64,000 nt of DNA, from positions 13,391,070-13,455,069 of the forward strand of contig NC_064038.1 of the NCBI RefSeq assembly GCF_932526225.1. Direction: 5' to 3'. A program made the translations under genes and the position numbers. A model generated the notes under the pieces. That model saw only the letters and a list, made by a program, of their open reading frames with translations, ran no database searches and had not been told where the DNA came from. Each line of letters opens with the position of its first letter. The first letter of the stretch is position 1. The DNA is from Nematostella vectensis. Lineage: Eukaryota > Cnidaria > Anthozoa > Actiniaria > Edwardsiidae. Positions 55,001 through 64,000 of the stretch are shown one piece after another.

Positions 55001-58000
55001 GCTATAAAAGCACTATAAGGATTTAGATCTATCTATTTCTTTATAAGGATTATCTATCTAACTCCTTATAAGGATTTAGATGCTAAGGCGATTATTTTAC
55101 AGGAAGAATATTCCATATTTAGCTTCACGCATTTCCAAGAACAGCTAAAAAAGAAGTACAAATAATAGAAAACGCTCTTTATTTGCTGTATACAAAATAT
55201 AAATTCGTATTCATGATACCAGGCTAAGCAAAAACATTGCACTTGTCAGTGCCACAACCAATGATCTTTGGCTTATCTCATGACTGCTACCTTCACACCG
55301 TTTTGTTTATAACTCAGTTATCGATCAGGCGTCTTGTCGCTGAGGACACACAAACCGCTTATCTAACAGGCGACTCCCTAACGCACGCACTCCCTACACA
55401 CACACGTAAGCATCAATTCATGTACGCAAGCACTATCTCACGCACCTACGCAAGCCATAACTCACACACACACACGCAAACACTCATTCACACATTCATT
55501 CACCTTTATAAAATGTATTTATTTATTTATCTTTTTTTTATTTTCTTCTATTTACTTACTTACCTACTTATTCATTCATTCGTTTGTTTGTTTGTTTATT
55601 TATTTATCTTTTAGTTGTTTATTTATTATTCATTTATTTATTTTTTATTTGTTTATTTATCTTTATAATTAGTTTTCTTTTTACTTACTCACTTACCTAT
55701 TTATTTATGTTTCAGGATGTTGGTGCAGGTCTTGGCCATCTATCACGTGTCATGGCAATGGAGTACGGCCTGAGAGTCGTCTCTTTAGAAGCGGACGGTT
55801 GTCATAAAGGCGAAGCTGAGCGACTCGACAGGTATGAATAACCTACTTGTACCAACTGCTATTCCTTTGGGGGTGCTCAAAGATTATATTATCACTTAGG
55901 ATCATCCTATCCAAAGAAATTGGACTTGAAGACTAGATAACTGATCATGCTAAATTTGTCAGAAAAGAGACGCTCAATGGCAGCGTCTCAAATGACAGTG
56001 GCAAAGTTTAGGGAAACTAGAGATGTGTTTGTTTTTAGTGCTTCGATCACACCCAGTGTGCTTTCTCTTATAATTAAAAAATGCTTCAACCACGGATGAT
56101 TAAAAGATTGGTCTTGCCGATGCTCAACCCTGTCTGTCATGAGTCTCCCCGGGTTCTCCACCCTGCATATAATACATTCGAACTGACTCTGCGTGCATGC
56201 CTGGTGGCCGTGCAAAAGGAGTTTCTTATTCCTCCACACTGTTAATTAAATCATGTCTTGTTCACAGACGCACCGTCCTTCATTGCCGCTAAAAGAGCTC
56301 CAGGCTGGGTTGAAAAATCAACCGCCAGGGCTTGTACCAAGCATTGGGCTAGCTCGCTTTTCGCCTTTCGCTTTTCGCTAATACTTGAAGTCTCACCAGC
56401 CTTTGTTGCACATCCCAATGCCTGTCTACAAAACGCACGACTTTTCTTTAGTCCATGTTTTCGCCTATTGGGCCTACCACAGGTATCCCAGTAACAAGCA
56501 CACAGGTAGGCCTTGGGCTTGCTGATAAGGGATAGTTTTTGTCTCGTAGAAAAGCAGAAGCTTCGAAAAAGAAGCAGACGCAGACGATTGGGTCTGAAAC
56601 CCTACCGCAACATGTGACGTTTAAGGTATCCCAAGAGGGAGGAGTGGCGAGGTCTAACCCCAGGAAGGTGGGAGGGGGGACTGGGAAAGCCTCTTTGAAA
56701 ACATGAAACTCAAAGTATGACAAATATATAAATAGGGGTCGCTAAAATAACAGTGGAACTCAACGTACGACAAAAATCTTAAAGGGGAGATTACGGATTC
56801 AAATACAACACGTGACACTCAAGGTGCGACAAATATCTAAAGGGGGAGTGGACGCTACCATAATATGTGACACTTCACACGATCGGTAACACAACACTTG
56901 AAAGTCAAGGTAACCCTAAATGTTATTAAAGTTGTTAACCTTATTGGTAACTTTCTTTAGTCTTGATAACTATAACTGCAGGTTAATAACTCTTTATTTC
57001 CCAGATAACCCAAGACATCACCACCGAAGAGTTCCTAGATGTATTAACTCGATGTTTTGCTGGTGATGACTCTCCAAAGTGCCCTGATTTCATCCTGGTG
57101 GGTCTACACCCCTGTGGTGACCTGGTCCCCACCATGCTCAGGGTGTTCGCCAAGTGCGACCAGGCCGTCGGTCTCGTGATGGCGTCGTGTTGTTACCACA
57201 AAATGGATGTGAAACCTTGTCACAATTACTCAAGCAGTGAGAGGGCAATACATTGTTACAAGGGGGAAGAAACTGTCTCTTCTCAAGACATACCTTCTCA
57301 CAATCACCCAAGCAGCGAGAGCGCAATACATTGTTACAAGAAAAGGGGAAATTATTGTCAAGACATACCTTCTCACAGTAACACAAGCAGTGATTCTTGC
57401 AAGAAAAGGGAAAATTCTTGTCAAGATGTACCTTCTTACAGTAACACAAGCAGTGATAGCGCAATACATTGTTACAAGGAGAAAGAAGCTATTTCTTCTC
57501 AAGACATGTCTTCTCACAATACCTCAAGCAGCGATAACCTAGAACACTGTAACAAGAAAGTTGGTGATTATACTAAAGACAAATTACATCCCAGTTTCAC
57601 AAGTTACGATAACGAAAGGCATTGTTACGGGAAAGGGGTTAGCTCATGCAAAGAGAAACTCAATCACAATTGTCCTAGAAATGAGGGCATAACGAATTGT
57701 TACAAGGATGAGGCTTCTTTTTATCAAGATAAACCCCATCAGAATTGCTTCGAGAGCTTTAGTCATTGCCGCCAGATAAGAGCTAGTTCGTACCAGAAAA
57801 AAGTATTAAAAAATTCTGCAGAATACTATTTGGAAACTCAGAATGTGGACGAAAAGGGTAGAAACCCATCGATGAAAGAAAAGACACAGAAGAAAAGTGC
57901 GTGCGGGGAAAAGTTCCTGGAAAGTTCTAAGAAATGTTGGGAAGACTTAAGCGAAGACTTAGGTGAAGAAATAAGAACGTGCAATAAATCATTGGAAGCA

Positions 58001-60083
58001 AAACATTACTACGAAAAACATACATGTGATGGCGAAAATTCGGGTAGATCACCCAACCCCATGTGTATCACGAAGACTAGCATTGATCACGTGTCAGGTT
58101 TCCCTTTGTCTGATTGGTTGGGGGCTTGTTATCTTGGTTACACGACTAGAGAGCTGGCGTGTCACAATTTGGAACAATATGTGGACAAACTTAAAGGTTA
58201 GGGTCACTCAATCAACAATTATGTCACAAAGCACAACTGCGGTCTGTCACACAACATATCATTTTACAACCTTGTTCGAATGGTGTTTACGGTCGTACGA
58301 TGCAAAATTGCGGTCAAAACCATTTTAATATCGACCCCCATTTTGATTTGAACGACAGAGAAGACCCTGGGGACGAGGTGGGCCTTGAAATCATGCCACA
58401 AGGCGCTAAAGCTAACCGCGTTACCAATGTTCAATCAAAAACACGTCTTGATGTTTTTGCCAGCTAATTCCCCAAGGCTAAAGCATCATTGTTACCGAGC
58501 CATCCTGGAGCTTATTATCATGCGACAGCGAGCGGACTGGGACCGGTCTGCAGTGCGTCTGCGCGGAAAGCGAACGGCCGAGGGGGTTGATGGGATTACC
58601 TTTAGAGCGTAAGTAAAAGAGCGACACGTTCTTAACAATCAGAATGTCCAACACATTCGCGCCTTGTTTGCTTTTGACCAAAAGACAAAGGAAATGGTGA
58701 AATTTTGATCTCTTTGAGCGTTTCACAGGATTTTCCAGTCTCCCAGCATCAGAACCCCAAGCTCATCCCAAAATATTGTATACAAACAGCACAGTATTTA
58801 ATGGTCACAAGCAGTATGGTGTTTAAGACGCCGTCTTTTGAAAATATTAGGTGCCCCCCCCCCCTGCTATGGCCCCCTAGGTGCATGCTCGTACTTCTGT
58901 GCGATACCTTAAGTAAATGCCCTCGGGAAGTGCTTATTATTTGTGCTTATTTTTCTATATTCTTTGTTCAGATATCTACAAATTCATAACATATATTTCT
59001 ACGTTGATTTTAGTTATGCAGAGCCTCTGTTGAGAAAGATTGGGATTGACGTGAAGTCTGTAAACATTGGTGAGTAAAAACCCTTGCACAAGCGTGAGAA
59101 ATCTTGTGAGTCTTGTAAATGGCTAACTCGAGTTATCGGGATTCTACTGATTTATGATGGTGACCATTCAGTCGTTATCAGTTTGCTCTGTTTTGTGGTC
59201 TAGGCCATTTTGGAGTCTTGTCATACATGCATCCGTTAAAAAAATAATATACCTCGGGGATTGATACTGGCGCCTATAGTAATGAAGAGCACGTGAATAG
59301 CTCACTAAAACTGCACTGTGTTTTATGGTCTAGATTGTCTGGAGTCATGCCATACATGAATCCGTTAAAAAATATTATACCTCGGGGGTTGATACGGGCA
59401 CCTATGATAATAAAGAGCGCGTACATAACTGACTCAAGCTGCGCTATTTTGTTGTCTAGAATCTCTGGAATTCTTTTCCCTTGAGACTCGCTGGCGTGAG
59501 GTGATGGCATTTTACTGTCTCCGACTACTTTTTGCTCCGGTCATCGAGTCGCTAATCCTCTTGGACCGACTGGTGTATCTTCACGAGCGAGGTTAGCAAT
59601 CGTCCCACTACGCTTTAAAATTATACTAAAATACAAATTGATGATTTAGATCTTTTCATTATCTTCATATCCATTTATATGCACTCATCAAATACATCTC
59701 GGTTTAGGGCTTTTCGAGCGCAACAGAATAAGCTGTATTAAAAGGCCATTCCTCTGAATGCCTCATTATTTCCACCCCTAAAAAAATAATGTGAAGTTGT
59801 CGATAGTCTTTGTTTAAAAAATGTCGATCAACCAATTCTTTGTTATTGTTTACAATTGAAAATACAGCGGTTCATGACATTTGCAAAAAATTACTACGCT
59901 ACTGCACGGGAGTAGAAAATGGCGGCGTGATTGACATTCTTCAACGTGTTTTTAATGGCTCTCTGTCTGTCTTACCCAGGTATCAATGGGAGCGTCTCCG
60001 CTGTTTTCGAGCCTCGAATCTCACCAAGAAATCTGGCCATCACTGCACGTAAAACACTCAGAAATAATGCGGCAGAAATCTAG
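46029..60083 (+). CDS. METTL25B: METTL25/METTL25B-like methyltransferase, complete, 11 exons
   Basis: Class I SAM-dependent methyltransferase-like protein; the substrate of this family is not firmly established to my knowledge. Exons: 46029-46124, 46937-47076, 47682-47874, 48086-48130, 55716-55831, 56550-56625, 57005-58196, 58464-58608, 59014-59069, 59460-59591, 59980-60083. All junctions keep phase and sum to 2295 nt, 764 residues plus stop. Landmarks: N-terminal WLTEVNMREYFCNDVWNKVP; VWSLSLLSFVQACHSLSLPR; KSKKLHEITKLAW; SAM motif I VVDVGAGLGHLSRVMAMEYG (~157-176); ILVGLHPCGDLVPTMLR; ASCCYHKM; GFPLSDWLG; LKHHCYRAILELI; LFAPVIESLILLDRLVYLHE; and SPRNLAITARK near the end. The C-terminal pattern favours METTL25B over METTL25. 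It is longer than usual because of a ~295-residue insertion in exon 7. Confidence 0.9.
46605..46772. mobile_element. Single forward arm of the CTGTCGGGCAT foldback family
   Basis: AGCTCAATTCAGATTTGCTT to CATATAGCCACTGCG matches the right arm of the 28853 element. No left arm is nearby. It lies in METTL25B intron 1. Confidence 0.65.
47143..47387. mobile_element. 245-bp MITE, TAAAGCCGC family
   Basis: TAAAGCCGCATTGTCACCAG at the left and CTGGTGACAATGTGGCTTTA at the right are near-exact inverted repeats. Flanks are TTT and ATA. It lies in METTL25B intron 2, 67 bp after exon 2. Confidence 0.88.
49075..49460 (+). mobile_element. tRNA-derived SINE
   Basis: Box A TGGCGAAGTTGG at 49090-49101 and box B GGTTTGATTCC at 49147-49157, 57 bp apart, match the internal RNA polymerase III promoter of tRNA genes. 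The sequence between is not a foldable tRNA, and a ~280-bp non-tRNA body follows. That is the build of a SINE rather than a functional tRNA gene. The 3' end is uncertain. Confidence 0.65.
49641..49890. mobile_element. 250-bp MITE, TAAAGCCGC family (best copy)
   Basis: TAAAGCCGCATTCTCACCAG then TTTACTTCCGG at the left; CCGGAAGTAAACTGGTGACA then ATGCGGCTTTA at the right. The interior matches the copies at 35811 and 47143. It is non-coding. Confidence 0.9.
50021..51700 (+). pseudogene. Broken tyrosine-recombinase-like transposon protein
   Basis: Pieces in changing frames: CPICQTRN (zinc-finger-like CxxC) near 50460; STLKGYCGALLKFLNFLLQT near 51030, typical of the SAM-like core-binding domain; and 51286-51696 with CTSRASLISGFILEGF, VLDHKTSGAHGPLTVHLDKE and VFSTTTGHSVTSKNVHKCM. 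The Arg in TSRAS and the His-Lys in DHKTSG fit the first catalytic residues of phage-integrase-type recombinases. The C-terminal HxxR and Tyr are not found. Stops occur at about 51118 and 51274, with frameshifts near 50470, 50990 and 51085. Crypton-like or DIRS-like origin is inferred. It lies in METTL25B intron 4. Confidence 0.6.
51945..52620. repeat. 42-bp minisatellite, about 16 copies
   Basis: The unit is TCTTCCTGATGGACAGCGCC plus CAAGTCTTCGACCAGTGACACA. As 42 is divisible by three, frames are open on both strands (for example repeated HLPDGQRPSLRPV), but there is no start context, homology or splice link. I treat it as noncoding. It begins just after the recombinase fossil. Confidence 0.9.
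53040..53220 (+). mobile_element. LINE ORF2 C-terminal fossil
   Basis: The plus strand reads FYSFFPRAVRSWNA, a stop, then SLSAFKAAATEAL, the usual ending of CR1/L2/RTE-type ORF2 proteins (SFFPRTIRxWNxLP). It is short and carries a stop, so it is dead. Confidence 0.65.
53221..55715. other. End of METTL25B intron 4, no gene recognised
   Basis: AT-rich with short frames. 55390-55500 has CA-rich ACACAC repeats and 55510-55700 has TTTA/TTTG repeats leading into the acceptor of exon 5. A TAAGGATTTAGAT-type unit repeats at about 55015-55080. Confidence 0.6.
57190..58085 (+). CDS. Cys/His/Ser-rich repeat insertion inside METTL25B exon 7
   Basis: Residues about 290-585 split the conserved core between CCYHKM and GFPLSDWLG. 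They contain an imperfect ~30-residue repeat built on SSSxxAIHCYK, then KxxxSSQDIPSHNxxSS, with HCYK or HCNK recurring about seven times. The frame stays open over ~900 nt with no stop, and both flanks are conserved in the same frame, so it is coding. It should be a flexible, hydrophilic loop; the regular Cys-His spacing might bind metal. Human METTL25 also has extra residues within its methyltransferase region, so size here is variable in the family. Confidence 0.8.
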
Positions 60084-60109
60084 GTGTGCACAGACAGATT
60101 TATTAGAGT

Positions 60110-60890
60110 GCCGTAAACAAAGAAGTACATAGGCCATTATTCTCTAATATTTATAAATAAGATTGTCTAATTAAAAAGCAGTCATATATGTATTAAGCTA
60201 CAAGGCTATGGTGTTTTAGGGGGCTATTAAATCTGTAAAGTTTGGGAATTGTTTATTTAGTTGTTGCAAAAGAGTATTTCTAAGTTCTTTGTAAATGGGC
60301 ATTTGACAAGAATATGTTCTTCATTTTCCATAGTGTGACAGCGCAAACTCTTGATTCTGGTGTAATATAATTTTTATTGTAGCGACCTCTTTCAATTTGT
60401 AGAATGTGGTCGCTTATTCTTAGTTTTGTTAGTGCCCTACGATATTCTGTACTTTTAGTAAATAATCCTCTAGTTTATATTCTGATTTGAATTCTCTGAA
60501 TGTTCTTAGTTTGTTCCCTCCAATTGGTCTGGAATTATCGTCGAAAAGGCTCCAATCTTGTATTCCGATATCTTCTAATCTCTGTTTGAATTCTTTATAA
60601 AGTTGTTTTATTAATTTAGTGTCTAAGGTAGCCTCGTTTTGGTACTCCAAACAGTAGCCATAACCGTTTTGAAATAAAAGTGATTTAATTTCCATTGCCC
60701 AGTTCGTAAAACTTCATTGGTCCAGATATGCTTGTTTTGCTATTTTGTGTTCGTCAAGTGTCAGAAGGCGCGCCCAAAATGATATCACTTTTGCTCTTAT
60801 CTCGACTATAACTGGGAATTGTCTCTGCAAGCTTTGTTTGTGGCTCTCCTGCTAACGCCTATGAACTTGTTCTATCGGGTCACGTGTAAC
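60110..60890 (-). mobile_element. LINE ORF2 C-terminal fossil (minus strand)
   Basis: Minus-strand frames read VIVEIRAKVISFWARLLTLD near 60790, then MEIKSLLFQNGYGYCLEYQN, then NKLRTFREFKSEYKLEDYLL (60695-60429), and after shifts LTKLRISDHILQIERGRYNK near 60400. This is the order at the end of many invertebrate non-LTR ORF2 proteins (FWARL, LRTFxxFK, KLRxSxHxLxIExGR). Frameshifts and stops show it is dead. It starts 27 bp beyond the METTL25B stop codon, so it may supply part of the 3' UTR. Confidence 0.7.
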
Positions 60891-61960
60891 TCGTGGTACT
60901 TGACTGTGTCCAGACTTGGCGAAAGAGATTATTAGTGAAGAGGAAAGAGGGGGGGGGGGGGGGATAAGGGTATGTTGGAGAGGAAACGGGATCGAGTAAC
61001 CATGAAACACGGGCTATAGGACAACTTTACTCCAGAGCTTTTTAGTGCCGAATAAACTACTTCTTCCTACTTCAATTGGTTGTATTTGCCTTCGTTTCGC
61101 TCCTCCAGCGAGCTCTGTCCCTACGCGCTTACGACCTTTCAAACGACGAGCTACGCGACGCGGGACAATGCAATGTTTTATTCTATTGTATTCAAACTCG
61201 TCTGTACTCCAATCTTTTGTACTCCATATTATTGATTGCACTCGATTTTCTATATTCAAATACAGTGTCCACAACTAACACAACCAGCCGGCGATTCATT
61301 GGCACGAGCGTACAAAATAGCCTAGTGTGTCGTCGGCTCTAGGAGATTAACGACTTATGCTATGTAAAATTTATTCTGCGAGTAGATGGGGGCGTGGCTG
61401 TGCCCCCAATATTTTTTAATGTTTCTGTATCGTCCCCCCCCCCCCCCAATACGCCTACTACAGCTCTGCAATAGGTTTTCCTAACAGTGTAACATGGCAA
61501 TAACACAGTTCGTAGGTGAATCAACGCCTGCTAACTCAAGTGCATACTTTATGCCATAGACAGCAGAATCTATTGGAGAGACGGACTGACACATTTCGTA
61601 GCAAAGCAACTATACAAAGGAGAAAAACTGATTTCTTCCATGTGAGAAAACCCATGTTTTCCGCTCTCCCCACTCTGGGTAAACTAATACACACATCGGG
61701 AGAAGACAGGAAGTTTTTCCGCACGTGATTCAAGTGGAGACTTGTAGAAGCTTACCGCCAACAGCTGAAACGAAAAAAAAATCAAAACTACAATATATTA
61801 AACGAGTCGAGCTTACCACCATCGTAGAATAAAACGAGAGTGCGTGGTCGAGTTAAAGGCAAGGCACCACAGGTAGCCATGAGACACAGGCACTACAAAG
61901 CGACACCCCAACATCGGCGCAAACAAGGCTCCTTTATATAACCTAGGCACTATACGCACT
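60891..61960. other. Intergenic DNA between METTL25B and FAN1
   Basis: A G-run at 60950-60963 and a C-run at 61434-61447 are visible. GGCGTGGCTGTGCCCCCAAT to TTTTAATGTTTCTGTAT at about 61390-61430 repeats a segment at 47517-47560, so it is an interspersed repeat. A frame of 86 codons at 61274-61014 (minus) is not recognised. Confidence 0.55.
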
Positions 61961-61964
61961 AAAT

Positions 61965-62125
61965 GCAAGAACCTACGTACTATAAGCGACAACATACGTA
62001 CTATATGCGACAACCTACGTACTATATGCGACAACATACGTACTATATGCGACAACATACGCACTATATGCGACAACATACGCACTATTTAAGAAGACCT
62101 AGGCACTATATGCGACAACTATACA
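61965..62125. repeat. 21-bp minisatellite, about 7 copies
   Basis: The unit is ACGTACTATATGCGACAACA plus T with small changes. Open frames across it are an artefact of the period being a multiple of three. Confidence 0.85.
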
Positions 62126-62149
62126 CGCATTATCCCAGCACCATGCCGC

Positions 62150-62585
62150 AATGTATGATACCATATTCTATCATTACTAACCGGTGACGTATGATGGCAT
62201 ATTCTATCATTACTAACCGGTGACGTATGATGGCATATTCTATCATTACTAACCGGTGACGTATGATGCCATATTCTGTCATTACTAACTGGTGACGTAT
62301 GATGCCATATTCTATCATTACTAACCGGTGACATATGATGTCATATTTTATCATCACTAACCGGTGACGTATGATGCCATATTCTATCATTACTAACCGG
62401 TGACGTTTGACTCCATATTCTATCATTACTAACCGGTGACATATGATGTCATATTTTATCATCACTAACCGGTGACGTATGATGTCATATTCAATCATTA
62501 CTAACCGGTGACGTTTGACTCCATATTCTATCATTACTAACCGGTGACGTATGATGCCATATTCTATCATTACTAACCGGTGACG
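62150..62585. repeat. 36-bp minisatellite overlapping the FAN1 stop codon, about 12 copies
   Basis: The unit on the plus strand is TACTAACCGGTGACGTATGA plus TGCCATATTCTATCAT. Read on the minus strand each unit contains TACGTCACCGGTTAG, identical to the last codons and stop of FAN1 (62587-62573). The array therefore begins inside the coding exon and runs into the 3' UTR or beyond. Confidence 0.9.
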
Positions 62586-62683
62586 TAGCAGACCTCCACG
62601 GTTGCCCCTAGTGATGCTAGGTCACCAAGCCAGATCAGCTGTTTGGTGGAGAGACGATCCCCGGGCCCCTTCACTTCCACAAT
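62573..62683 (-). CDS. FAN1: FAN1 last coding exon (VRR-NUC domain end)
   Basis: Fanconi-associated nuclease 1, a structure-specific 5' flap endo/exonuclease acting in interstrand crosslink repair. The exon starts after CCCACAG (acceptor at 62685-62684) and reads [20 protein letters not shown] then [16 protein letters not shown] and stop. EVK supplies the Glu and Lys of the PD-(D/E)xK active site. Compared with the human protein the tail after VEVC is about eight residues shorter. The stop is followed in frame by TAA, TGA and TAG, all within a 36-bp minisatellite. Confidence 0.88.
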   Translation of the reverse strand: MVEVKGPGDRLSTKQLIWLGDLASLGATVEVCYVTG

Positions 62684-62809
62684 CTGTGGGAAGTACACAC
62701 AAGCACGCATGTAAATAAATCACGTGGACAGAATCGCCATTCAAGGGTTCATCGTAGGAGAAACTTGAAAATAAGTGCCAGTGCTAGATTTCCCAATGGA
62801 GTTGGGGGG

Positions 62810-63370
62810 ACTCACGAAGGGTGTGAGGTGTGTGGTTGATCATGGGAAGGGTGTGGAGAATATGTGGTGGATCATGGGAAAGGTTTGAGGTGTGTGGAGG
62901 ATCATGGGAGGGTTGAGGAGTGTGTGTGGAGGATCATGGGAAGGGTTTGAGGTGTGAGTGAAGGATTGTGGGAAGTGTGTGGGGTGTATTATGGGAAGGA
63001 TTTGCAGGGTCTGTGGTGGATCATGGGAGGGGTGTGGAGTGTGTGATGGATCATGGGAAGGGTGTGGAGTGTGTGGTGGATCATGGGAAGGGTGTGGAGA
63101 ATGTGGCAGATCATGGGAAGGGTTTGAGGTGTGTGGAGGATCATGGGAAGGGAGTGGAGTGTGTGTGGAGGATCATGCAAAGGGAGTGTGAGTGCAGGGT
63201 CATGGGAAGAGTGTGAGGTTGATCATGGGAAAGATTTTCAGGGTGTGTGGAGGATCATGCAAAGGGTATGGGGGCTGCGGTTGACCATGGAAAAGGTGTG
63301 CAAGGTGTATGGTGCAACATGGGAAGGGTATGTGGTGCATATTGGGAAGGGTGCAGTGTTTGGAACGTTT
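62810..63370. repeat. ~29-bp minisatellite in the last FAN1 intron
   Basis: About eighteen degenerate copies of GGATCATGGGAAGGGTGTGG plus AGTGTGTGG fill most of the 726-bp intron between the last two FAN1 exons. Both splice sites remain clean. Confidence 0.85.
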
Positions 63371-63409
63371 AGATGACAACAATATTAAGCATGAGACAAG
63401 TAGACTAAC

Positions 63410-63538
63410 CCTGTATTCAAATGTTGACGAGTTCCACACCACAAGGTCTGGCATCCCAGAATGACGATGGCGGAGGTTGGTGGCGAAATGCTTGAAGATT
63501 CCACACAGAAGAGGGCCGCCAAAACATGCCACAAGTTG
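63410..63538 (-). CDS. FAN1: FAN1 penultimate coding exon; gene continues past the window
   Basis: The exon begins after TTCTAG and reads QLVACFGGPLLCGIFKHFAT then NLRHRHSGMPDLVVWNSSTF and EYR, ending at a GTTAGT donor. GMPDLVVWN holds the catalytic Asp of the VRR-NUC nuclease and GGPLLCGIFKHF matches the helix before it. It is 129 nt, phase 0 at both ends, joining directly to IVEVKG. Upstream exons (SAP, TPR and UBZ parts) must lie beyond the right edge. Confidence 0.85.
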
Positions 63539-64000
63539 CTAGAACCAGGTATAACAGACCAAGAATGAACACAAGTAACATGTAGCACACAAAAGAACAG
63601 ATAGGTGAATGCAAAACCAAGGGTGAATGTAGCAAGAAGAACATGTAGCAAGAAGAACAGAGTAAAGGTATCCAACCAAACAGTGAGGTGAAACTTCAGG
63701 GTCACTTCAAGGTTATTCAAAGATTTTGAATAAAAAAAAACATAATAATTTTTTCCATCATTTTTTTTTCTCATTTCTTCTGTCTTATTTTTGTCTGTCA
63801 AAGAACCTTAAATCTATTGTGTCCCTGTTGTTGCAATCATGTCTTCATCAACAAGGTTGAACATGGTTAACACCTTGGCTTGGTTAACACCAGTAAACCG
63901 GTCCCAGCTGACTTTTAATCTATTGTGAAGCTTGAAAGCAATCTTGTGGTTCCATTTTGAGTTCACTGGTATCAAGTCTTCAACAACAAGGGCAAATATG
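63539..64000 (-). other. FAN1 intron (partial) with unassigned open frame
   Basis: No FAN1 exon is seen. A minus-strand frame open from the window edge to about 63816 reads IFALVVEDLIPVNSKWNHKI and on to MFNLVDEDMIATT. It weakly resembles DNA-transposon proteins and is cut by the edge, so I do not name it. Confidence 0.35.

Noticed and set aside
56258-56494. Possible METTL25B exon beginning after the acceptor at 56267
   Set aside because: In the phase required by the preceding exon it hits a stop after eight codons. The exon at 56550-56625 fits phase and homology instead.
62130-62570. 146-codon minus-strand frame after FAN1
   Set aside because: It is a reading of the 36-bp array in another frame; the FAN1 frame itself stops at 62573.

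Overview
This is a eukaryotic, AT-rich window with short exons, GT-AG introns and many transposon remnants. No organism is named in the data. I infer an invertebrate metazoan, most likely an anthozoan cnidarian such as a sea anemone. The grounds are a receptor guanylyl cyclase, METTL25B-like and FAN1 genes of animal type, a tandem-copy secreted-peptide precursor, CCCTAA-type telomere-like repeats and the mix of mobile elements.

Layout. (1) 1-6900 holds no recognisable protein gene: AT-rich DNA, palindromes, a minus-strand LINE 3' end with a (TTA)n tail, and a TATA-like site. (2) 6954-24290 (+) is a complete receptor guanylyl cyclase of the natriuretic-peptide-receptor type. I rebuilt it from 22 phase-consistent exons (3141 nt, 1046 residues). 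(3) 24290-27764 is intergenic DNA with a perfect-TIR MITE and a 1.7-kb 55-bp minisatellite. (4) 27764-28592 (-) encodes a secreted prepropeptide with twelve copies of the Cys-ring motif CPPGFWC, each ending in a basic cleavage site. (5) 29-45 kb is almost gene-free, with a possible upstream promoter and first exon of the peptide gene near 32.1 kb and several transposon fossils. (6) 46029-60083 (+) is a complete METTL25B-like methyltransferase gene (11 exons, 2295 nt, 764 residues) with a large Cys/His/Ser-rich insertion. A 7.6-kb intron inside it carries a SINE, a MITE, a broken tyrosine recombinase, a 42-bp minisatellite and a LINE tail. (7) 60.1-60.9 kb is a minus-strand LINE fossil. (8) 62573-63538 (-) holds the last two coding exons of a FAN1-type nuclease, with minisatellites in its last intron and over its stop codon; the gene runs off the right edge.

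Most exciting hypothesis: the receptor guanylyl cyclase and the ring-peptide precursor lie tail to tail about 3.5 kb apart. Known ligands of this receptor class are often small disulfide-ring peptides (natriuretic peptides, echinoid resact). CPPGFWC peptides are therefore candidate ligands of the neighbouring receptor. This is inference from position and chemistry; binding cannot be read from sequence.

A second theme is that the cyclase gene repeatedly carries local duplications that cross exon-intron borders. Two of them are arrays of decoy 3' splice sites, both with a main period of 83 bp.
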